Positions 1-5,670 of a stretch of 9,770 nt of DNA are shown in pieces. How positions within the stretch are numbered: position 1 is the first letter of the stretch; the number at the start of each line of letters is the position of its first letter. The notes beneath the pieces were generated by a model. That model saw nothing but the letters and a program-made list of their open reading frames with translations, was not told the origin of the DNA and did no database searches. The position numbers were made by a program, and so were the translations under genes. This DNA is from Xenorhabdus miraniensis (GTDB taxonomy: Bacteria; Pseudomonadota; Gammaproteobacteria; Enterobacterales; Enterobacteriaceae): the NCBI RefSeq assembly GCF_002632615.1, contig NZ_NITZ01000047.1, positions 1 to 9,770 on the forward strand, given 5' to 3'.

Positions 1-6
1 ATGCCA

Positions 7-3000
7 TTACTTACCACACGCAAATGCCGTCATCGCCCAGGCATTTCGCACCCACAGGTCAGCCCCTGCCCAAAATGCCCATTTTGCCTGATGTTCTGCT
101 GAGCCTGAGCTGGCGGCAAGGTAATCCGTTGACGTCACATAAAATTCCTGTACCCAGCCGTCATAAAGATAAAAATTACCCCACTCCTCATAGAATTGTT
201 CGAGCGCATATTTGGAGGCAATCTGGCTGCCAAGTGATTGACAAAGCTGTTTTGCATTCGAGTAAAAATCTTCTGTCAGGCCTGAGCGCTCAAACCAGGT
301 ATAACCCGTTAAGGTCAGTACCACCTGTTGCCCTGTCTCATCGATGCCCGTGAGTCTTACACCATCCGGATTCTGCTGCACCTGCACCATATCACCGGAT
401 ACCGTCACTGAGGGGGAATCACTCTGCCAGTTCACCCGGCCTGTATTGCCTGCCGTGATAAGGCGGAATTTTGCACCACGCCAGAATACCGAAGGCCCAC
501 TGATGCCAAAGGATTTCTGGTTAGCATTGCCCCCCTGACTGTCAACCGCAACGGTATCAACAAGGCGTAACGGTGTGATAAATTCCACAACCGGAGACAC
601 AATCTGCTGCTTACCAATCCGGGCAGTGACCGAAACCCGGTCTGCATAGTGACTGATAAAGGTGGCGGTAGCTTTTCCCTGACGGTCTGTCCGGTCATCG
701 GCAAAAATCATTTCACCAGAATTTCCCGACCAATCGACGGGTTTATCAGACACACCCTGACCCTGACTCTCTGTCACTGTTACCGTAAAGGTCACCCAGT
801 CTTCGCCATCCGCTGCCGCACGGGTTTTATTGACACCGATTGCCGATGAGAGGACTTCATCAAAAATCACCACAGGCGCTGCCACCTGATTATCCCCAAC
901 CAGAATCTGGACCTGATGCAGTCCCGGAAATGTACTGCTCAGCTGAACTTTTGTCTGTCCCTGATTATCAGTTTGTGTGCGCTCGGAAGACAGCACCCCG
1001 TAATCCGTTTGCCAACCCACCGGCTGATTTGCCACGGGTAACCCCAGTGAATCTTTCACCGTGGCCGTCAACATAACCGTATCCTGTCCATCACCTTTGG
1101 CCCGGATTTTATTCACCGTGATAAAAGGTTTCAGCAAACGCTTAAAAATCACCGGAGAAGCACTGAACATTTTTCCTGACACTTCCGTACTCACTATTGC
1201 CATCCCTGCGGTGCGGCTGACTAACCGGGCTGTCGCTTCTCCCCGGCTGTTTGTCTGCTCCTGTTTATCCAGCAGTTGCCCGTTATCCGCTGACCAGTGT
1301 ACTTCGCTGTGGGCAACGGGCTGATCCGCCGCATCGCGCACTTTGACAGTATAAAATACACTGTCCTGACCATCGGCAATGGCAGTCTGTTTGTCCGCCT
1401 GAAGCGTGTGCGTTAACGAGGCAATAAAGCTAATCGGAGAAGCCATCACCGTTTCACTGCCAACCGCCGCCGTCACTTCGGCATTTCCTGATACCCGGCT
1501 GGTTAAATAAGCGATGGCCTGTCCTTTCGGATCGGTCCTTAATGAAAATGAAGAAAACTGACCGAGATTAGTCTGCCAGCCAACGGTCTGGTTCGAAGCA
1601 GGCTCTCCGGCTGCATTTTTGACAGTGACGGTCAGCATTGCCCTTGCTTTTCCATCGGATCTGACACTGTGCTTATCAAGGGTGATTACCGGTATCAGCA
1701 CCGCATCAAACTGTACCGAAGGCGCAATGGTAACGTACTCACCGGCAGCAACGCGTACTGTGTGCAGACCCTGCTGACGGCTGCGCAGCGCGACCGATGT
1801 CTGCCCCTGCGCATCCGTTTTTTGTCTGGTCTGCGATAATTCGCCTTTGTCACTTGACCAGATGACGGCCTGATTAGGGACAGGAGTACCTTCCTGATCG
1901 GTGACCATTACGGTATAGATCACAGGATCATGACCATCGGCTTTTGCCTGCGTTTTATTCGCTGTCACCTGCCACTGCTTTTCGGTCGGCAGACTCACTA
2001 TCCTGATTTCTGCCCGGTTAGAGCGATGACCTCGATTATCAACGGCAACCCCCGAAAGCCGGACGGGTTTTTCCGTGGTTTTCGGCAACCGTAATGTCAC
2101 TTTATCTGGTTGCTGATAAAGTATTTTTCCGCCTGCCTGCTGTAATTCATGGACATCAAGTTCTAAACGTGCCAGGGGATATTTGGATTGGATAACCGGC
2201 ACAAAGGTCACTGCCTTGCCTTCATAGCCTTTAACCGATGCGGGGAAGGCCAGTGTTATCAGGGTCTGCTTCTGATAATCCAGCACCATATCACTGCGCC
2301 GGTTCACAAAATCCAACGGGCTGGATCTCAGACTGCGCAGTGGTGCGACTGCGTTCGGGTCAAGTTGCTGGCTGAATGGCACACCCAACCGATAATTGAG
2401 GTTCAGGGTAAAACGGTTCTCACTGGCACCTTGTTTACCCCGCCGAAAATCCGCCCCTAACGTCACTAACGGCACGGGTGTGGAAGTCAGCCCGGCGGTG
2501 ACGCTGTACGGGTTTTTCTGGCGTTCTGATCCACCGAATAAGGCAACCTGCTGCCCATAATAGTGTTCATACTTCAACTGTCCGCCCCAGTGAGGAAAAG
2601 CAGACAAATAAGCTTCGGCCTGAATATCCCAGCCATTGGCCGGTCTTGCGTCAAAATCCGTCAGCCGGGCGGGCTTCCAATGGGATAAGCGCTGGTAAAG
2701 ATTGGCAGACAGTTTGACGTTATCATGCCAGGCTTCCAGCCCGAGACTGTAACGGTGATGCTGCGCCGGCCATCGTGCATCCCAGAAGGCATTGACACCC
2801 CATAACCCGTTATCGGTTAAATAGCGATAGCCGAATCCGACGGCCGTTGTTGCCTGACCATGATGGGTTTTTACCCCTAACTGGCTGAATGTTGCCCCTG
2901 AAACCGATTGATAAAAAGGCAGTAACCAATCCAATGCAACGTCTTTTAACGAAAAATGGCGGTCGAAAGGGAGTGTGAGGCGGGCATGGCCGTATTGATT

Positions 3001-3255
3001 CAACCACGGTGTCAGTGTTGATGTCACCGCAGACGATAACTGCTGGGCAGCCATTGTTTTTGCTGCTTCGTTGGGAGATTGCGATTGAGTAAGTTGCCCC
3101 CATTGTGCGGTGATTTCGGCCAATTTTTGTCCCTGCGGGTCTTGGTTTGGAACTGCCGGCATGGCCTGACCGGGAAAACTGAGTGACAGGCTCAATACGC
3201 TGATAATCAGAGAGTTTGCGCTGTTGTACCGCGTGGATTGGATTTTTTGCACCAC
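7..3255 (-). CDS. Inverse autotransporter adhesin/invasin, intimin-invasin family
   Basis: A complete 1082-residue surface adhesin. Residues 1 to about 32 form a signal peptide (hydrophobic stretch LIISVLSLSLS, possible cleavage near GQAMPA). About 65-300 match the inverse autotransporter beta-barrel, rich in alternating aromatic strands (FGYRYL, WGVNAFWDARW, YEHYYG). About 330-422 is a linker or Ig-like domain. Five bacterial Ig-like (Big_1) domains follow, with conserved Lys at 434, 528, 622, 716 and 810, an exact 94-residue period. About 896-985 is another beta domain. About 986-1082 resembles the C-type-lectin-like tip of Yersinia invasin, with Cys1005 and Cys1080 placed for a disulfide. 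In this family the barrel sits in the outer membrane and the C-terminal domains are displayed outside to bind host cells or other bacteria. No LysM domain is seen. The start is a GTG; AAAAGGG lies 9 nt upstream and an in-frame TGA precedes it. A second GTG follows directly. The family call is firm; the ligand is unknown. Confidence 0.93.
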   Translation of the reverse strand: MVQKIQSTRYNSANSLIISVLSLSLSFPGQAMPAVPNQDPQGQKLAEITAQWGQLTQSQSPNEAAKTMAAQQLSSAVTSTLTPWLNQYGHARLTLPFDRHFSLKDVALDWLLPFYQSVSGATFSQLGVKTHHGQATTAVGFGYRYLTDNGLWGVNAFWDARWPAQHHRYSLGLEAWHDNVKLSANLYQRLSHWKPARLTDFDARPANGWDIQAEAYLSAFPHWGGQLKYEHYYGQQVALFGGSERQKNPYSVTAGLTSTPVPLVTLGADFRRGKQGASENRFTLNLNYRLGVPFSQQLDPNAVAPLRSLRSSPLDFVNRRSDMVLDYQKQTLITLAFPASVKGYEGKAVTFVPVIQSKYPLARLELDVHELQQAGGKILYQQPDKVTLRLPKTTEKPVRLSGVAVDNRGHRSNRAEIRIVSLPTEKQWQVTANKTQAKADGHDPVIYTVMVTDQEGTPVPNQAVIWSSDKGELSQTRQKTDAQGQTSVALRSRQQGLHTVRVAAGEYVTIAPSVQFDAVLIPVITLDKHSVRSDGKARAMLTVTVKNAAGEPASNQTVGWQTNLGQFSSFSLRTDPKGQAIAYLTSRVSGNAEVTAAVGSETVMASPISFIASLTHTLQADKQTAIADGQDSVFYTVKVRDAADQPVAHSEVHWSADNGQLLDKQEQTNSRGEATARLVSRTAGMAIVSTEVSGKMFSASPVIFKRLLKPFITVNKIRAKGDGQDTVMLTATVKDSLGLPVANQPVGWQTDYGVLSSERTQTDNQGQTKVQLSSTFPGLHQVQILVGDNQVAAPVVIFDEVLSSAIGVNKTRAAADGEDWVTFTVTVTESQGQGVSDKPVDWSGNSGEMIFADDRTDRQGKATATFISHYADRVSVTARIGKQQIVSPVVEFITPLRLVDTVAVDSQGGNANQKSFGISGPSVFWRGAKFRLITAGNTGRVNWQSDSPSVTVSGDMVQVQQNPDGVRLTGIDETGQQVVLTLTGYTWFERSGLTEDFYSNAKQLCQSLGSQIASKYALEQFYEEWGNFYLYDGWVQEFYVTSTDYLAASSGSAEHQAKWAFWAGADLWVRNAWAMTAFACGK

Positions 3256-3601
3256 GGATTGTGACCCTTTTCATTAATGATGAAAGGGGTAATATGATTG
3301 AAAAACAGCGCATATACAGTGCGTAATTCTTTTTCCGACAGTGAAAATTAAAACAAATAATTCAAACGAAGTTAATAATACAAGAGAGAGAATTTTTTCA
3401 TGATCCTTTATTCTGTGCCTATATAAGATTTATCTGTCTAACTTTACTTAAGAAAGGCATAATATTTAGTCCGCTGGATTTTAAACGCGAGCCGTTACAA
3501 TTAGGTGACAAAACGGAGCCGTGTTGGACAGAAGAGATTGCTGCATAAATGTCCCAGGGGTTTTTATGCTTTCCAGCTCTGTCGCAGGAAATATGTGATA
3601 T
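3256..3601. other. Intergenic region upstream of the invasin-like gene
   Basis: About 346 bases without a supported gene. Nearest the invasin-like start lies the RBS hairpin described separately. On the minus strand a nine-codon reading frame, MKKFSLLYY, begins at 3401 with AAAGGA only 2 nt ahead of its ATG; it is too short and too poorly spaced to call. A 7-bp inverted repeat, GCATAAA/TTTATGC, lies at 3543-3569, about 30 bases past the stop of the upstream 155-residue gene. It lacks a U-rich tail, so it is at best a weak terminator. I found no convincing sigma-70 promoter for the invasin-like gene. A weak TATATG element sits near 3311-3316. Confidence 0.5.
3264..3290 (-). promoter_or_regulatory. 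5'-leader hairpin sequestering the ribosome binding site of the invasin-like gene
   Basis: On the coding strand the arms ACCCCTTTCAT and ATGAAAAGGGT can pair over 11 bp with one G·U pair and a 5-nt loop. The 3' arm contains AAAAGGG, the only good Shine-Dalgarno sequence for the GTG start at 3255, and the hairpin ends 8 nt before that start. No T-run follows on either strand, so a terminator is unlikely. Seen: the hairpin and its overlap with the RBS. Inferred: folding would hide the RBS, so translation could depend on temperature, a small RNA or a protein. The loop and 3' arm also contain an ATG in another frame. Confidence 0.6.
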
Positions 3602-4069
3602 TCACGCTCGTCTATACGACCATCTTCTTATTATACCGTGATATTTATTTACACTCGAAATGACGCAATTATATTCCTTTCCTTTGTTTGGTATAAAAAA
3701 TGTACTCACTGGATTTTTTAACTCTTTATCAAGATTAAAAAATATATTAATGTCTGGCTCCATGCTACCTATAAATTCATAGGTATTACTTATCCCTTCA
3801 GGTGATAGAGTAACGACTAAAGGTCTGGAATGGCCTGGAGGAATAAACGTCGAGCGAGCAGACATTATCCCAGTATATGTATTTATGTTATACCTATTGT
3901 TCACGTTTAAACCCACGTATTTTGATCCCAAACTGGATAGTTTTTTAAAGCACTCAGCGTCATATTGAGGCGCTAAAGTACCATTTTGTAATACGGCATA
4001 GACAAATTTCAGTATAACTGAAACTTCTCCCTCAAAAGAATTGGCATGAATTTCTTTCATTTTTTTCAT
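3602..4069 (-). CDS. Hypothetical protein, 155 residues, family not recognised
   Basis: I do not recognise this protein. It has no signal peptide or clear transmembrane helix, so a soluble protein is likely. The N-terminal 35 residues look helical. The middle (about 48-120) is rich in Asn, Thr, Ser, Phe and Tyr and looks like beta structure, with a PPG turn at 77-79. The C-terminus is strongly basic (RRWSYRRA). It has two cysteines, at 40 and 134. The start at 4069 is supported by AAGGG 9 nt upstream; a second in-frame ATG lies at 4060. A perfect TATAAT stands about 65 bases upstream. The gene stands alone between the split zinc-ribbon gene and the invasin-like gene. Its base composition looks more AT-rich than that of the conjugation genes, which suits acquired cargo. 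It could be a small effector or toxin, an immunity protein, or a phage-derived remnant; nothing visible decides among these. Confidence 0.7.
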   Translation of the reverse strand: MKKMKEIHANSFEGEVSVILKFVYAVLQNGTLAPQYDAECFKKLSSLGSKYVGLNVNNRYNINTYTGIMSARSTFIPPGHSRPLVVTLSPEGISNTYEFIGSMEPDINIFFNLDKELKNPVSTFFIPNKGKEYNCVISSVNKYHGIIRRWSYRRA

Positions 4070-4133
4070 AAATTGACGCCCTTGTAATGGTAAATGATGT
4101 CTGAATGAGATTAATTAATAAACGCTCAAGTCG

Positions 4134-4139
4134 ATTATA
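4134..4139 (-). promoter_or_regulatory. Candidate -10 element for the 155-residue gene
   Basis: On the minus strand this is a perfect TATAAT, about 65 bases upstream of the ATG at 4069. No good TTGACA-like -35 lies 16-18 bases further upstream and there is no extended TG motif. The assignment therefore rests on the -10 match and its position in an AT-rich stretch. Confidence 0.35.
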
Positions 4140-4262
4140 GATTATGGTGCATATACAGCATCTTAATAATTAAGTCTTTCAAAACAGGTATCCAATATTT
4201 TTTACATGACTTTCTTTGCGGTGTTCGGAAGCAAGAGCCAACTCAATAGCCAACCTATCAGG

Positions 4263-4300
4263 AACCCCCTTTCCTTATACTTTAATCTCTAAAGGGGGTT
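4263..4300. repeat. Perfect 10-bp inverted repeat at the 3' end of the split zinc-ribbon gene
   Basis: AACCCCCTTT (4263-4272) and AAAGGGGGTT (4291-4300) are exact complements separated by 18 bases. On the minus strand the first arm lies in the last codons of the gene and the second begins two bases after its stop. The following minus-strand sequence is not U-rich; the plus-strand tail TATATTTAAT is moderately so. It may stabilise or end the transcript, but it is not a classical terminator. Confidence 0.4.
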
Positions 4301-4698
4301 TATATTTAATGCCGGTTAATTCTGACAAATCGACCTCTTTTCCCGTCGTGAGAAAGAGGTTTCTGCGCCTCAGGTTGTACAGGTGAAGGCAATGCTCACA
4401 CATATCAGCCACATTCGCCGGATTTTTGATTGCTTTAAGTGTCCTGACCGCGTATTTACCACACCGGCACCGCACAACATAGATGGCACTGTTTTTATGG
4501 TTACCCCCGTTGCGATAAAGGCCGGACACCTAACACGGTCAAAAAACCCCATTCATAGCCCTGAATCTGCATCAGTATGTTGATTAACTTGAGTTCTCTT
4601 TTATTTAAACGCAAATCATACGTGGTTTTGTAAGGAATAAAATGACTGAATCGTTTTTGAATTTTCTTGCTCTTACCATTTTTATCAGTATCGCTCAT
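4275..4698 (-). pseudogene. Split phage-type zinc-ribbon protein gene, frameshifted at a run of five G
   Basis: Two overlapping frames look like one interrupted gene. The first starts at ATG 4698 (AGGGA five bases upstream) and encodes 65 residues, ending ...EWGFLTVLGVRPLSQRG at a TAA (4501-4503). The second runs from about 4503 to the stop at 4275. It carries a Cys-X-Cys-Gly and Cys-X2-Cys pair (YVVRCRCGKY and MCEHC, then HLYNLRRR), typical of small zinc-ribbon proteins of phages and prophages. Removing one base from the G5 run at 4504-4508 joins them into a 140-residue protein (QRG then NHKNSAIYVV). That product has a Lys/Arg-rich N-terminus, a hydrophobic WGFLTVLGV strand and the zinc ribbon. 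The role of such proteins is unknown to me; DNA or RNA binding is a guess. Alternatives are a sequencing error in the homopolymer, or a +1 ribosomal slip at GGG-UAA. Separate translation of the second half from GTG 4529 is less likely because no RBS is apparent. Confidence 0.6.
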
Positions 4699-4754
4699 CA
4701 CTTTCCCTGACCCATTTCAGCCTATATTAAAGTTTTTTCAATTTAACCCTTTTC

Positions 4755-4783
4755 ATTATTCATTCAATAGCGAAAAAACTCAA
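4755..4783 (-). promoter_or_regulatory. Candidate sigma-70 promoter of the split zinc-ribbon gene
   Basis: On the minus strand, TTGAGT (4778-4783) and AATAAT (4755-4760) are separated by exactly 17 bases. The -35 matches consensus at four of six positions and the -10 at five of six. A transcript would begin near 4748, about 50 bases before the ATG at 4698, and include the AGGGA ribosome binding site. This suggests the locus is, or recently was, transcribed on its own. Confidence 0.45.
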
Positions 4784-4835
4784 TTTAATCGGTAAATTGG
4801 ATCCGAACCGGTGTATTCTCATCAACCTAAACGGC

Positions 4836-4867
4836 GAAGCCTCAATGGGTTCGACCAGTGAGGCTTC
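4836..4867. repeat. GCCTC/GAGGC hairpin repeat, copy 1
   Basis: GAAGCCTCA (4836-4844) and TGAGGCTTC (4859-4867) are perfect 9-bp complements. Inside, TGG/CCA can extend the stem past one A·G mismatch, leaving a GTTCGA loop. A related copy lies at 5240-5269. Beyond the right arm both copies continue TCTATA, then a degenerate block resembling YACC or CCACTACCC, so the shared unit is about 60 bases. It could act as a transcription terminator or be a member of a dispersed intergenic repeat family. Confidence 0.5.
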
Positions 4868-5196
4868 TATAAATTGTCTACCACCATAAACAAGAGAGTT
4901 TATATAGATAAAACATGATAAGTATATCCTTTTCAAGGTAAGCCATCTTGAGTGAAATAACACTCCGTTATTGCGTTTTTTGTGAGATACCGCATGAATA
5001 TTAAACTCATACCATGCTGACATGAAATATAAAAAGACAGAAAAGAGATATAACCCGCCCTGAATGAAGAAAAGTCATCAATCCATTCAATAATACATTT
5101 TCGTTAAATAACTTACTTACCCGCACCGTTAAACATATTTATTGGGTCTTTCCTTGCTAAGGAAATATAAATAGGCCAAAAGATAAAATTGCTCGA

Positions 5197-5217
5197 AAAA
5201 TGGGTTAAACCCATTTT
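5197..5217. terminator. Simple hairpin with T-rich flanks, possible bidirectional terminator
   Basis: AAAATGGG and CCCATTTT form a perfect 8-bp stem around a TTAAA loop. On the plus strand the stem ends in TTTT and runs into ATTTTCAC. On the minus strand the stem's own T-run continues into TTCGAGCAATTTT. The shape suits a weak rho-independent terminator in either direction, though the stem has few G/C pairs. No adjacent gene is visible whose transcript it would obviously end. Confidence 0.35.
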
Positions 5218-5239
5218 ATTTTCACTGTAATAAATAGCA

Positions 5240-5269
5240 AAGCCTCAAGGGCCACGACCCTTGAGGCTT
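5240..5269. repeat. GCCTC/GAGGC hairpin repeat, copy 2
   Basis: AAGCCTCAAGGG (5240-5251) and CCCTTGAGGCTT (5258-5269) form a perfect 12-bp stem with a CCACGA loop. On the minus strand the stem is followed by TGCTATTTATT, and on the plus strand by CTATATTAAAT, so it could terminate in either direction. It shares the outer arms and the right-hand flank with the copy about 400 bases to the left, but differs inside the stem. Confidence 0.5.
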
Positions 5270-5406
5270 CTATATTAAATATCGCCCACTACCCTAAAGA
5301 GGATATCCGATATAAATAATGACATTATAACGCTTTATATATAAGTCATATTGGCTTAAAGGGCACTTAATCATTTTATTTTTTGTGATGCAGGTCATCA
5401 GTGTTG

Positions 5407-5503
5407 TGTGAATTATGTGAATTATGTGAATTATGTGAATTATGTGAATTATGTGAATTATGTGAATTATGTGAATTATGTGAATTATGTGAATTATGTG
5501 AAT
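5407..5503. repeat. 9-bp tandem repeat array (TGTGAATTA), ten full copies plus a partial copy
   Basis: The unit TGTGAATTA repeats without a single mismatch from 5407 to 5496, followed by the partial copy TGTGAAT. It lies in AT-rich non-coding DNA about 170 bases beyond the stop of the TraG-like gene. The unit length is a multiple of three, and two plus-strand frames stay open through it (Cys-Glu-Leu or Val-Asn-Tyr repeats), but no gene-length frame results. Perfect identity implies recent expansion by replication slippage. Possible roles include a variable-number repeat, an array of protein half-sites, or none. Confidence 0.9.
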
Positions 5504-5620
5504 ATAAGACCTAAATTCAGAGAAGAGTAAATTAAAACATTAACGCGACAATATGAATTATTTAAATTATCGAAACCATTATCTATAGAATTAAATAAAG
5601 GAAAATATTAAATTCAAACT

Positions 5621-5654
5621 AAATTTAAGGAATAGCGTCCTATCCCCTAAATTT
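5621..5654 (-). terminator. Putative terminator of the conjugation operon
   Basis: Past the TAG stop of the TraG-like gene (5671-5673), the minus-strand transcript can form an outer 7-bp stem, AAATTTA/TAAATTT. Inside it is GGATAG/CTATTCC with one bulged A and a GACG loop. The following minus-strand sequence is AGTTTGAATTTAATATTTTC, which is U-rich. Placement 17 bases after the last gene of a compact operon fits termination. The long A/T stem and the internal asymmetry make it less than classical. Confidence 0.45.
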
Positions 5655-5670
5655 TAAGCACATAATTTAT

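Larger units (their letters stand above)
4702..5670. other. Long AT-rich region without a supported gene
   Basis: About 970 bases between the end of the conjugation operon and the split zinc-ribbon gene. It is markedly richer in A and T than the transfer genes. It holds a perfect 9-bp tandem array, two related GCCTC/GAGGC hairpins, an AAAATGGG/CCCATTTT hairpin, a TTTCCTT/AAGGAAA hairpin (5149-5165, 3-nt loop), the putative operon terminator and one promoter candidate. The only long reading frame (minus strand, 5023-4760) lacks an RBS and reads through one repeat hairpin, so I do not call it. No tRNA, integrase or recognisable att site is visible. Confidence 0.6.

Noticed and set aside
2810..3313. 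Minus-strand 167-codon frame overlapping the start of the invasin-like gene
   Set aside because: It overlaps the signal peptide and beta-barrel coding region in another frame, and those carry the recognisable protein family.
3300..3330. LexA (SOS) box at CTGTATATGCGCTGTT
   Set aside because: The required CAG half-site ten bases after CTG is absent.
4845..4858. GGTTCGACC resembling a tRNA T-loop
   Set aside because: The sequence is the inner part of a simple hairpin. No acceptor, D or anticodon arms surround it.
4760..5023. Minus-strand reading frame of 87 codons in the long non-coding region
   Set aside because: There is no ribosome binding site, it reads straight through a repeat hairpin, its stop coincides with the promoter candidate of the next gene, and I recognise no family.
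5407..5503. CRISPR array
   Set aside because: The repeats are contiguous 9-mers without spacers, and no cas genes are present.
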